64,000 bases of DNA from Bifidobacterium asteroides (GTDB lineage Bacteria > Actinomycetota > Actinomycetes > Actinomycetales > Bifidobacteriaceae): the NCBI RefSeq assembly GCF_003202695.1, contig NZ_QGLL01000006.1:372001-436000 (forward strand). The letters are read 5' to 3'. How positions within the stretch are numbered: position 1 is the first letter of the stretch; each line of letters begins with the position of its first letter. The translations under genes were made by a program, and so were the position numbers. The notes under the pieces were generated by a model. It was given only the letters and a program-made list of their open reading frames with translations. It searched no databases and was not told the origin of the DNA. Of this stretch, positions 18,078 through 26,446 are shown piece after piece.

Positions 18078-18206
18078 AACGTCGCGCGAAGAGCCAAATT
18101 GTGTCGTCTCAAACCGATACCATGGAAACGCAATGCGAAGGTAATCGAACATTTTTGACACAAGTCGAACATGAAGACTTCTAGATTGGAAGGAAAGCAG
18201 CATCAT

Positions 18207-20309
18207 ATGACAGATTTCACATGGTCCGAACTAGATGAGCGCGCTGTCAAGATGGCCAAGGTCCTCTCGGCTGACGCAGTCGAAAAGGCCGGAAGCGGCC
18301 ACCCCGGCTCCCCTATTTCACTGGCGCCCATAGCTTATGCGCTCTACCAGCACTTCATTCGGCATGATCCCAACGATCCCGACTGGGCGGGACGTGATCG
18401 GTTCATTCTTTCCGGCGGCCACGCTTCTTTGACCCAATACGTACAGCTCTACTTCTCTGGGTACGGTCTGACCATCGACGATCTGAAGCACTTCCGCACC
18501 GCTGGTACAAGAACCCCAGGCCATCCCGAGTACGGTCTGACCCCCGGGATCGAGATGACCACCGGCCCGCTGGGTCAGGGTCTGGCTTCCGCTGTGGGCT
18601 TCGCCTATGGCCAGCGCTATCAGCGCGGTCTGCTGGATCCGGATGCTCCTGCCGGACAGTCTCCTTTCGACCATAAGGTCTGGGTTATCTGCGGCGAGGG
18701 CGACGTCGAGGAGGGCGTCTCCTCCGAGGCCAGCTCTCTGGCGGGAGACCAGCGTCTGGGTAACCTGACCGTCATCTTCGATGCCAATCATATCCAGATC
18801 GAGGGCGACACCCGCATCTCACTGGGCGAGGACATCCTCAAGCGCTACCAGGCCTACGGCTGGTACACCGATGAGTTCAGCTTCATCCAGCCCGACGGCT
18901 CCTACAAGGAGGATGTCGAGGGTCTGGCTGCAGTTCTGGAAAAGGCCGAGCAGGTCACCGATCGACCAAAGTTCATCAAGGTGGATACCCTGATGGCCTG
19001 GCCCACTCCCGGCAAGACCAACGATCCTTCGGCCCACGGCTCAGCCTTGGGCGCGGAGGCCGTAGCCGCCCTGAAGAAGACCTTGGGCTATGACCCGGAG
19101 CAGAGCTTCCAGGTGGACGAGGAGGCCCTGGCCCACGCCCGCGAGGTTGCCCAACGCGGCCTGGCCGCCCACAAGGCCTGGGACGAGAAGTATCAGACCT
19201 GGCGCAAGGCCAATCCCGACAAAGCTGCCCTTTACGACCGCATCCATGCCGGCAAGCTGCCCGAGGGATTCGACAAGGCAATCGACGACCTGGAGGCTGG
19301 CTTCGAGCCTGGCTCCAAGGTAGCTACCCGCAAGGCCTCCGGCGCGGTCATCAATGCCCTGGCACCCATTATGCCCGAGCTCTGGGGAGGATCCGCCGAT
19401 CTGGGTGGCTCCAACAACACCAACATCAATGGTGCGGTCTCCTTCGCTCCTGAGGCTGATGAGACCGTTCAGTGGCCCAAGGCCAACAAGTACGGTCGCC
19501 AGCTGCACTTCGGCGTGCGAGAGTTCGCCATGGGCGCCATCACCAACGGCATCCTGCTGGGTTCGGACACCAGGCCCTTCAATGGGACCTTCTTCCAATT
19601 CAGCGACTATGAGCGCCCTTCGGTGCGTCTGGCCGCCCTCATGGACATTCCTAACCTATATGTGTGGACTCACGATTCCGTAGCCCTAGGCGAAGACGGA
19701 CCCACCCACCAGCCTATCGAGCATCTGACTGCCGTGCGTGCCATCCCTCAGATGGAGATCGTGCGCCCGGCCGATCAGTACGAGACTGCTGAAGCCTACC
19801 GCGCCTTCTTCGAGAAGGACAATACCCACCCCACAGCCATGATCCTGACCAGGCAGGGCGTGCCCACCCTGGAAGAGACCAAGGCCAAGGCCCGTGAGGG
19901 TGTACGCAAGGGCGCATACGTGCTGGTCGACACCGAAGGCCAGCCTGATGTGTTGATCATGGCTACCGGCTCCGAGGTGCAACACGCTGTGGTAGCCTCC
20001 AAGACTCTGGCTGAGCAGGGCATCAAAGCCCGTGTCATCTCCATGCCCTCGCTTGAGTGGTTCGAAGAGCAGGACGACGACTACAAGGAAGCCATTCTGC
20101 CTGCCTCCGTCAAGGCCCGCGTCTCCGTTGAGGCCGGACTGGCCACGCCTTGGTACAAGTACCTGGGAAGCTACGGCAAGCCCGTATCCATCGAGCAGTT
20201 CGGCCTGCAGGGCAGCGGCGACGAGAACATGCGCGACCTGGGCATCACCGCCGATCATGTGGTAGAAGCAGCACAGGCCTCCATGGAAGAAGTCCGCTTG
20301 GCCCGCTGA
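18207..20309 (+). CDS. tkt: Transketolase
   Basis: The 700-residue thiamine-diphosphate enzyme moves two-carbon units between sugar phosphates. It has the GSGHPGSPISLAPIAYALY segment, the TPP/Mg motif VICGEGDVEEGVSSEASSLAG and the HDSVALGEDGPTHQPIEHL region. With the downstream transaldolase it feeds pentoses and hexoses into the bifid shunt. The ATG at 18207 lies behind AAGGAA at a rather long spacing. It is transcribed divergently from hrcA. Confidence 0.97.
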   Translation: MTDFTWSELDERAVKMAKVLSADAVEKAGSGHPGSPISLAPIAYALYQHFIRHDPNDPDWAGRDRFILSGGHASLTQYVQLYFSGYGLTIDDLKHFRTAGTRTPGHPEYGLTPGIEMTTGPLGQGLASAVGFAYGQRYQRGLLDPDAPAGQSPFDHKVWVICGEGDVEEGVSSEASSLAGDQRLGNLTVIFDANHIQIEGDTRISLGEDILKRYQAYGWYTDEFSFIQPDGSYKEDVEGLAAVLEKAEQVTDRPKFIKVDTLMAWPTPGKTNDPSAHGSALGAEAVAALKKTLGYDPEQSFQVDEEALAHAREVAQRGLAAHKAWDEKYQTWRKANPDKAALYDRIHAGKLPEGFDKAIDDLEAGFEPGSKVATRKASGAVINALAPIMPELWGGSADLGGSNNTNINGAVSFAPEADETVQWPKANKYGRQLHFGVREFAMGAITNGILLGSDTRPFNGTFFQFSDYERPSVRLAALMDIPNLYVWTHDSVALGEDGPTHQPIEHLTAVRAIPQMEIVRPADQYETAEAYRAFFEKDNTHPTAMILTRQGVPTLEETKAKAREGVRKGAYVLVDTEGQPDVLIMATGSEVQHAVVASKTLAEQGIKARVISMPSLEWFEEQDDDYKEAILPASVKARVSVEAGLATPWYKYLGSYGKPVSIEQFGLQGSGDENMRDLGITADHVVEAAQASMEEVRLAR

Positions 20310-20361
20310 ACCCGGCATCGTGATCAAACAGGGACTGACCGTGGCGGCCGGCCCCTCCCCT

Positions 20362-20394
20362 CCCGCAGGAACGCCCGAACCGCGTTCCTGCGGG
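20362..20394 (+). repeat. Perfect 13-bp hairpin between tkt and tal
   Basis: The arms CCCGCAGGAACGC and GCGTTCCTGCGGG enclose a 7-nt loop. GAATA rather than a T-run follows, so it is not a standard terminator. It could be an mRNA stabiliser, a processing site or a weak attenuator setting tal relative to tkt. Confidence 0.7.
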
Positions 20395-20467
20395 AATACA
20401 GCAACAGACTTCCCGGTAGTGCATAGTGAATGAGATCCCATCGGGAACCCAAATAAGGAGTGACAAG

Positions 20468-21577
20468 ATGGCAGAAAATGCAAACACCCAGCGCACCAGC
20501 GATTCCGGTGTCTCGATCTGGCTGGACGATCTGAGCCGTACCCGCATTGAGTCAGGCAATCTGCAACAGCTGATCGCCGAGCGCAATGTGGTGGGTGTGA
20601 CTACCAACCCCTCAATCTTCCAGAAGGCCCTGAGCCAGGTTGGTCCCTATGACGAACAGCTCAAGCAGCTTGGCCGCATACCCGTCGAGGAGGCCGTTCG
20701 CGAGCTGACTACCACTGACGTGCGCAACGCCACCGACATTTTCCGTGAGGTTGCCGAGAAGACCGATTACGTGGACGGACGCGTCTCCATCGAGGTTGAT
20801 CCTCGTCTGGCCCACAACACCGAAGAGACCGAAAAGCAGGCCGAAGAGCTTTGGAACAAGGTCGACCGACCCAATGCCTTCATCAAGATCCCTGCTACTC
20901 TGGAGGGTCTGCCTGCCATTACGGCCACTTTGGCCAAGGGCATCTCGGTCAACGTTACTCTGATTTTCTCCCTTGAACGCTACCAACAGGTCATCGACGC
21001 CTTCATCGAGGGCATCGCCCAGGCCGATAAGAACGGCAAAGACCTCAAGCGCATCGGCTCGGTCGCCTCCTTCTTCGTGTCCCGCGTGGACACTGCGGTT
21101 GACAAGCTTCTGGAGGCCAACGGGTCTGACGAGGCCAAGTCTCTAGAGGGCAAGGCCGCCGTGGCCAACGCCCGCCTGGCCTACGAGCTCTTCGAGAAGG
21201 CCTTCGACAAGGATCCTCGTTGGGCCGATCTGGAAGCCAAGGGCGCCAAGCGTCAGCGTCCTCTCTGGGCCTCCACCGGCACCAAGAATGCTGCCTACTC
21301 CGATTGCAAGTACGTGGACGAGCTGGTGGCCCCTCAGGTCGTCAACACCATGCCTGAGAAGACCCTTGAGGCCCTTGCGGCTCATGGCAACGGCGCCCCC
21401 TCCATCGAGGGCACCTATGAGGAGAGCCACCAGATCATGCAGAAGCTGGCTGATCTGGGCATCAACATCAAGGACGTGACCGACAAGCTGGAGGCCGATG
21501 GCGTTGCCGCCTTCATCAACTCATGGGATTCGGTCCTTTCTGATGTGCAGAAGGGCATCGACCGCGTTAACGGCTGA
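20468..21577 (+). CDS. tal: Transaldolase
   Basis: The 369-residue class I aldolase-type enzyme transfers a dihydroxyacetone unit from fructose or sedoheptulose phosphate. It has GVTTNPSIFQKAL near the N-terminus, the Schiff-base Lys region IKIPATLEGLPAI, and the SVASFFVSRVDTAVDKLL and PLWASTGTKN segments. This is the long actinobacterial type. TAAGGAGTGACAAG precedes the ATG. It forms a pair with tkt for the bifid shunt and the non-oxidative pentose phosphate route. Confidence 0.97.
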   Translation: MAENANTQRTSDSGVSIWLDDLSRTRIESGNLQQLIAERNVVGVTTNPSIFQKALSQVGPYDEQLKQLGRIPVEEAVRELTTTDVRNATDIFREVAEKTDYVDGRVSIEVDPRLAHNTEETEKQAEELWNKVDRPNAFIKIPATLEGLPAITATLAKGISVNVTLIFSLERYQQVIDAFIEGIAQADKNGKDLKRIGSVASFFVSRVDTAVDKLLEANGSDEAKSLEGKAAVANARLAYELFEKAFDKDPRWADLEAKGAKRQRPLWASTGTKNAAYSDCKYVDELVAPQVVNTMPEKTLEALAAHGNGAPSIEGTYEESHQIMQKLADLGINIKDVTDKLEADGVAAFINSWDSVLSDVQKGIDRVNG

Positions 21578-21604
21578 GCTCCTGACTGAGAGTCGTTGCA
21601 ACTA

Positions 21605-21650
21605 ATGAATTGTGCCCCGCCCGGTTTGAACCGGGCGGGGCACAATTCAT
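21605..21650. terminator. Bidirectional Rho-independent terminator between tal and cpfC
   Basis: A near-perfect palindrome of about 22 bp per arm has the GC core GTGCCCCGCCCGG/CCGGGCGGGGCAC. It is flanked by AT-rich sequence on both sides (ATATCTTTACTT on the plus side). It ends tal and can also end the minus-strand heme operon. Confidence 0.9.
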
Positions 21651-21675
21651 ATCTTTACTTCCAGCAGATGTATGA

Positions 21676-22599
21676 CTACTCCGCCTGAGTCTCCTCGACC
21701 ACATGCTCCAGGGCAGCGATCAGGGCAGGGCTGTCATTGGGCATGTTCAGTCTGATCAGGGTGCCGCCGGAGGACTGGATGGCCTTGGCCAGCTCCAGAT
21801 CGACGTCATAGCAGATCTCCAGGTTATCGGCAATGAAGCCGATGGAAGCGGAGACGATGGTCTGCATGCCGCTCTTGGTAATCAGATCTTTGGCCACAGT
21901 GACGAAATCAGGGCCGATCCAAGGCTCCTCGGTGCGACCTGCCGACTGCCAGGCAAGCACGTACTGATCCTCATTGAGGCCAGCGGCCTGAGCCACGGCA
22001 TTGGTTAGGCCAATGACCTCATCCTTGTAGGGGTCTCCTCCATGGATGATGCGCAGGGGCAGGGAGTGAGCGCTGAAGATCACCTTGGTATCCGGCCGGT
22101 CGGTCAGCTCCCTCTTGGCCACCAGCTGATCGCTCCAGAAGTGGATCAGCTCCTGGTGGTTCCACCAAGAACGCACCGGCAGGTATTCCATGTCTGGATG
22201 GGCCTCGATGGCCTTGCGTGCGCGGTTATGGTAGTCCTCGCTCGAGTAGGATGAGTACTGCGGGGCCAGAGGCAGGCCAATCACCCTGGTGATGTCATCT
22301 GCGGCAATCTGGTCGACCGCATCCCTTATGAAGGGGGCGATGTACTTCAGCCCTTGGTAGACCTTGTAGGCGCCAGGATGTGCATTGTCTAGCGCGGCCT
22401 GGAGACCGTCGCGCTGGGCCCTGGTGATCCTGGCTAGGGGCGAGGGCAGACCGATGGCCTTGTAGCGGCCGACCAACTGGTCCATCAGCGGTTTGGGCGG
22501 CTCCTGCCCGTGGCGGATGTTGGTGTAGTACCCCTTGATGTCAGACTCCTGGTATGGAGTGCCGTAAGCCATCAGGAGGATTGCAGTAGGTTCAGTCAT
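21676..22599 (-). CDS. cpfC: Coproporphyrin III ferrochelatase
   Basis: The 307-residue enzyme (also called HemH) inserts Fe(II) into coproporphyrin III. It has LLMAYGTPY (Tyr12, matching the iron-side Tyr of the B. subtilis enzyme), YYTNIRHG, FSAHSLP (His178) and GFIADNLE (Glu261), the metal-insertion pair. The wording of these blocks is closer to Bacillus HemH than to the mycobacterial form, as far as I recall those sequences. The ATG at 22599 overlaps the MFS stop by 8 bp and has AGAAAGAAG upstream; a TTG two codons earlier is possible. It is the last gene of the chdC-MFS-cpfC operon. Confidence 0.93.
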   Translation of the reverse strand: MTEPTAILLMAYGTPYQESDIKGYYTNIRHGQEPPKPLMDQLVGRYKAIGLPSPLARITRAQRDGLQAALDNAHPGAYKVYQGLKYIAPFIRDAVDQIAADDITRVIGLPLAPQYSSYSSEDYHNRARKAIEAHPDMEYLPVRSWWNHQELIHFWSDQLVAKRELTDRPDTKVIFSAHSLPLRIIHGGDPYKDEVIGLTNAVAQAAGLNEDQYVLAWQSAGRTEEPWIGPDFVTVAKDLITKSGMQTIVSASIGFIADNLEICYDVDLELAKAIQSSGGTLIRLNMPNDSPALIAALEHVVEETQAE

Positions 22600-23989
22600 C
22601 GGCAACTTCTTTCTGTGAAAATGGAATGCAGTATGTCAGGCCGACATTGACCAGGGCTATGACGATGACCACCAGGAACATGTTCCTGTAGGAGGTCAGC
22701 CCAGCCTTTCCATCCACCTTGCCCAGTTCAATGGCTGAGGCGAAGAGGAGGGGAGCTATGGTGATGCCTATCTTCTTGCAGGCGGACAATCCGCCAATGG
22801 CTTGCATACGGTTCTCAGGTCCGGCCAGCCTTCCGGCGATGACCTGGAGCGGCGAGGACATCATCGAGCCCATGCCGACTCCCATTAGGAAAGATAGAAC
22901 CATGAAGAGCTGCAGGTTGTGCAGGGTCAGGGTGATCACCAGGGCCATCAGTCCTATCAGCGAAGAGGAAAAGACGAGCGTGGTCCGATAGCCGAACTTG
23001 TCGACTAGGAGCCCGCCCAGCCAGGATCCGACCACGGAACCTAGACCGACGCCGACCATGACCATGCCGGCCAAACGGACCTGGAGACCGAAAACGGAAT
23101 GGACATAGGTTGGGATATAGACGAAGAGGGAGAAGAGCATGCCTCCCAGCGTTCCCAACAGCAGAGTGAGCCCATAGGATGGCAGCTTCAGCAGACGGAT
23201 GGGCAGGAAGGGCAAGGTCTCCTTGGAGCCACCCAGGCTGTGCTCATGCACTAGGAATACCGAGCCAGCCACTAGTGCAACTAGGAGGCATCCGATGATC
23301 AGGGGTAGGTAGGCTGCCCCGTACTGGAGGAAGGTAATGGCCACCATCAGCAGGGCCAGGGTGATGCTGAAGGAGCTTAGACCCAGGTAGTCGGTCTTCC
23401 AGGCCTGGCCGGTCTGGGAGTCGCCCATCATGAACCAGGCCAGGATGAACAGGATGGCAAGGAAGGGCAGCATCATGTAGTAATAGGCCCGCCATCCGTG
23501 GGTGATACCCAGGAGCATGCCCGAAAGAACCGGGCTGACCATGGCGGAAAGACCGGCGATGATGCCCACCGTGGAGACCTTTCTGCCCTGGTTGTTCCTG
23601 CGGGCGCGCTGTAGGAGAACGTTCATGGACAGGACCATGATGCCGCTGTCTCCCAGAGATTGCACGAACCGGCCCAATAGCATGACCGCATAGTTGGGCG
23701 AAATCGCCGTCATCAGGCATCCAACAAACCAGAAAGCCAGCTCCCAGAGGAAGACCTTCCTGGTCCCGTGGGCATCGGAGAGGTTGGAGGTGATAGGGGT
23801 ACCCACCACCAAGCCTAGGGTGTAGAGGCCTACCACCCAGGAAGAGCCCATAGTGGTCAGGTTGAAGGTCCTGGTGATGGACGGCAGCATGGTCGGCACC
23901 GCTCCCCCATCCAGCTGGGTGATGAAGACGATGACCATGAAGAACCATATAGGCGTGGAAAGGATCGATTTTCTCTCTTTTGTCGACAT
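22592..23989 (-). CDS. MFS transporter embedded in the heme operon
   Basis: The 465-residue polytopic protein has 12 or more membrane segments. MFS motifs include SNLSDAHGTRKVFLWELAFW after TM2 and LLGRFVQSLGDSG. It resembles drug-proton antiporter (DHA) type carriers. It lies between chdC, whose stop is 4 bp upstream, and cpfC, which overlaps it, so all three are probably translated from one mRNA. The substrate is unknown. The position suggests a tetrapyrrole such as coproporphyrin III or heme, in or out of the cell; this is inference only. A general efflux pump is the alternative. Confidence 0.85.
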   Translation of the reverse strand: MSTKERKSILSTPIWFFMVIVFITQLDGGAVPTMLPSITRTFNLTTMGSSWVVGLYTLGLVVGTPITSNLSDAHGTRKVFLWELAFWFVGCLMTAISPNYAVMLLGRFVQSLGDSGIMVLSMNVLLQRARRNNQGRKVSTVGIIAGLSAMVSPVLSGMLLGITHGWRAYYYMMLPFLAILFILAWFMMGDSQTGQAWKTDYLGLSSFSITLALLMVAITFLQYGAAYLPLIIGCLLVALVAGSVFLVHEHSLGGSKETLPFLPIRLLKLPSYGLTLLLGTLGGMLFSLFVYIPTYVHSVFGLQVRLAGMVMVGVGLGSVVGSWLGGLLVDKFGYRTTLVFSSSLIGLMALVITLTLHNLQLFMVLSFLMGVGMGSMMSSPLQVIAGRLAGPENRMQAIGGLSACKKIGITIAPLLFASAIELGKVDGKAGLTSYRNMFLVVIVIALVNVGLTYCIPFSQKEVADD

Positions 23990-23993
23990 GTCG

Positions 23994-24752
23994 TTACTGT
24001 CCCAACCCGTCCATGAACAGCTTGTCAATGTGCTCAGGATTGGCCTGGGTGCCCACTAGGAAGTAGGGGAATTCGCCGTAGATGGAGCTGGCTTCGAGGT
24101 AGCGCATCTCGGTGACGATCTTCTTGAAATCGACCGGATCGTCGGCGAACAGGGTGACTCCCCACTCGTAATCGTCCAGGCCGATGGAGCCTGTCAGGAT
24201 GATGGAGACCTTGCCGGCGTAGGAACGACCGATCTTGCCATGGTCGTGCATATAGGTCTTGCGCTGGTCGTAGGGCAGCGTGTACCAGTTGGCACCTGGG
24301 ACGCGGGTCTTCGACATTGGATAGAAGCAGATGTAGGGCTTGTCTGGCGTCTTAGGGTGAAGACTGGCATTGACATAGGACCAGCCGCGATCCGTGGTCG
24401 GCTCGCCCGAGTAGAGGCCCACCTCAGTGACCGACACATAGGACATGGTTGGCTCCAGGTAATCAGACAGAGACAGCTTTTCCAGGTCGGTCTCTACCTC
24501 TTGCAGCTGATCCAGGGTCTCCCTGAGGACCATCAAACCCAGATCCGCCTTTTGTCCATTGACCTGACACCAGTAGTGGCTCCCCCGGCCCTGGAACTGG
24601 ACTGCGTCCAGCTGTGTGGCAAGGGCCCTGAACTCATCCAGGCATTCCCGGCGTTCGCCCTCCGGCACTCGGCGCCATTTGGCCCAATTGATTTTCCAGA
24701 AGAGGTGAAGGCAGAACCAGCCCTCCAGGCTCGGTGCAGCTTGCTCAGCCAT
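23994..24752 (-). CDS. chdC: Coproheme decarboxylase (HemQ/ChdC)
   Basis: The 252-residue chlorite-dismutase-fold enzyme decarboxylates coproheme to heme b with peroxide. It has CFYPMSKTR (catalytic Tyr144 and Lys148), HDHGKIGRSYAGK (His171, the proximal heme ligand) and GLDDYEWGVTLFADDP. These match B. subtilis YwfI/HemQ closely. The Gln that follows the AGKV stretch in Bacillus is Ile184 here; actinobacterial enzymes also lack that Gln. The ATG at 24752 has AAAGGATG upstream. First gene of the operon, behind an inverted repeat. Confidence 0.94.
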   Translation of the reverse strand: MAEQAAPSLEGWFCLHLFWKINWAKWRRVPEGERRECLDEFRALATQLDAVQFQGRGSHYWCQVNGQKADLGLMVLRETLDQLQEVETDLEKLSLSDYLEPTMSYVSVTEVGLYSGEPTTDRGWSYVNASLHPKTPDKPYICFYPMSKTRVPGANWYTLPYDQRKTYMHDHGKIGRSYAGKVSIILTGSIGLDDYEWGVTLFADDPVDFKKIVTEMRYLEASSIYGEFPYFLVGTQANPEHIDKLFMDGLGQ

Positions 24753-24795
24753 GAGCGCATCCTTTCGTTTGCTTTTAGCTTGCACGGCATTGTGT

Positions 24796-24819
24796 GATGT
24801 GCCGTTCTCTTGGCACATC
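24796..24819 (-). promoter_or_regulatory. Inverted repeat at the heme operon promoter, candidate operator
   Basis: Perfect 8-bp arms GATGTGCC and GGCACATC are separated by 8 nt, 44-67 bp upstream of chdC. On the minus strand a TATAAA sequence lies just upstream (24829-24834), so the repeat would sit near the transcription start, a repressor-like position. The binding protein is unknown. Confidence 0.45.
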
Positions 24820-24834
24820 CTTTCTCACTTTATA

Positions 24835-25220
24835 GGTCAAAAGGCTGAGTCGTTGCATTATTAGGTACAGGGTGAAAGACATATTGTGGTAACAGTCAAG
24901 GGCTATGAGCTTGTGCTGTCAAGGAAGCAAACGGGTTCTGCATATATCAGCTTCAGACACCAGCGGAAATTAATTTCAGTAAATTTGACTAATCAAGTTG
25001 GCTCAAGCCGTGCAATAGCTCAAATGCTCTGCTGAACAAACCTGCTGATGAAAGGGTGCACACCCACAAGGACGGTTTGCTGCGCATCATGGAAGAAGGC
25101 GGAGGAACATCAGGCTCTCGCCTCTAAAGCACCGAAGCAAAGCGACAAGACAAAGCAGGAGATAAACGGCGCTGACAGGTCGGCATGACCAACAGCTATG
25201 AGAAAGTCACCTCAACATGG
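24835..25220. other. Gap between the heme operon and secG
   Basis: About 390 bp without a supportable gene. Short open stretches are present but none has a start with a ribosome site and a recognisable product. The upstream control region of chdC probably lies in its first 100 bp. Confidence 0.4.
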
Positions 25221-25242
25221 AAAACCCCGGTCGATGCCGGGG
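25221..25242 (-). terminator. Rho-independent terminator after secG
   Basis: On the minus strand the arms CCCCGG and CCGGGG around a 6-nt loop are followed by TTTT. It lies 21 bp beyond the secG stop and would end the rapZ-to-secG transcript. Confidence 0.75.
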
Positions 25243-25262
25243 CCAAGCATTCGCTGATGGAA

Positions 25263-25511
25263 TCAGGCTAGCTTGTACTTGGAAATAAGATCCAAGGCGA
25301 TAATGATAGCCACCCAGATCAAGGCCACGATGATAGTCAGCCGGTTCAGGTTCTTCTCAGCCACACCGGAGGTGCCCGCGTTGGAACCGATTCCACTGCC
25401 GAACATGTCGGACAGGCCGCCGCCCTTGCCTTTGTGCATCAGGATCAGCAGGGTCAACAGAATGCTGGTGATGATGACGACGATTTCAAGCGCTATCTTG
25501 ACAATGGTCAC
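25263..25511 (-). CDS. secG: Preprotein translocase subunit SecG
   Basis: The 82-residue membrane protein has two hydrophobic segments (ALEIVVIITSILLTLLILMH and LTIIVALIWVAIIIALDLI). They flank the conserved loop KGKGGGLSDMFGSG. It is the small third subunit of SecYEG. I chose the GTG at 25511 because GGAGG lies 8 nt upstream and the length fits the family; ATGs upstream lack a ribosome site. The pgk-tpiA-secG order is widespread in Gram-positive bacteria. Confidence 0.93.
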   Translation of the reverse strand: MTIVKIALEIVVIITSILLTLLILMHKGKGGGLSDMFGSGIGSNAGTSGVAEKNLNRLTIIVALIWVAIIIALDLISKYKLA

Positions 25512-25571
25512 GGCACATACCTCCATGTAAGGAACTGGGAACAAGTATACAGACACCTGGCGAAAAACGCA

Positions 25572-26354
25572 TCAGCCCTTGGCAGTCAGCCGCACGATTC
25601 GAGCGAACTCCTCCACCTCCAGGGAGGCACCGCCCACCAGAAAACCGTCTACATCCGGCTGGCTGATCATCTGTGCGGCATTTTTGGAGGTGACCGAACC
25701 GCCGTAGAGAATGCGTACGGCCTGGCCCGCTGGCTTTCCGAATTTGCCGGTGATATGGTTGCGGATGGCCCAGGCTGCCTGCTGGGCTGTATCAGGGGTG
25801 GCTACCATGCCGGTGCCGATGGCCCAGACCGGCTCGTAGGCCACGATCAGGTTGTCCATGTCTTCCTTGGCCAGGTCACGAATAACATCATTGACCTGGC
25901 CAACAGCGAAGTCCAGCTGAATGCCTTGGCGGCGCTCCTCATAACTCTCACCAACGCAGAGGATGGGCTTCATGCTTGCCGCCAGAACAGCACGAACCTG
26001 ATCGACGATGTTGGCGTCGTCCTCTGGATGGTACTTGCGCCGCTCGGAATGGCCTACGATGACGTAGCTGCAGCCCAGCTGGGCCAGCATGTCGGCGGAT
26101 ACATCTCCGGTAAAAGCCCCTTGAGCAGTAACGGAGACAGCCTGGGCTCCATATTCTATGGGCAGGTTATCGGCTTCTACGAGCACCTGGACGGAACGCA
26201 AAGCAGTGAAGGCAGGCATCAAAGCCACCTGACAACGCCTTTGGTCGAAGTGAGCGTCGCGCAGGAGCCAGGCCAGCTTCTGCACGAAATAGGTGGCTTC
26301 CAGGTGGTCGAAGTTCATCTTCCAATTGCCGGCCACCAGGGGGATGCGTGCCAT
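25572..26354 (-). CDS. tpiA: Triosephosphate isomerase
   Basis: The 260-residue TIM barrel interconverts dihydroxyacetone phosphate and glyceraldehyde 3-phosphate. It has VAGNWKMNF (Asn, Lys), VGHSERRKY (His) and AYEPVWAIGTG (catalytic Glu), and the phosphate-binding end ILYGGSVTSKNA. The ATG at 26354 has GGAAAGG upstream. It lies between pgk and secG. Confidence 0.97.
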   Translation of the reverse strand: MARIPLVAGNWKMNFDHLEATYFVQKLAWLLRDAHFDQRRCQVALMPAFTALRSVQVLVEADNLPIEYGAQAVSVTAQGAFTGDVSADMLAQLGCSYVIVGHSERRKYHPEDDANIVDQVRAVLAASMKPILCVGESYEERRQGIQLDFAVGQVNDVIRDLAKEDMDNLIVAYEPVWAIGTGMVATPDTAQQAAWAIRNHITGKFGKPAGQAVRILYGGSVTSKNAAQMISQPDVDGFLVGGASLEVEEFARIVRLTAKG

Positions 26355-26446
26355 ACTGGACCTTTCCATCTGCGTATTACAACAGCAATGCCGGGCCTCC
26401 GGCTGCAAAATTCGGTGACCCGGCATAGCCCGTCTGCTTGCTGATT

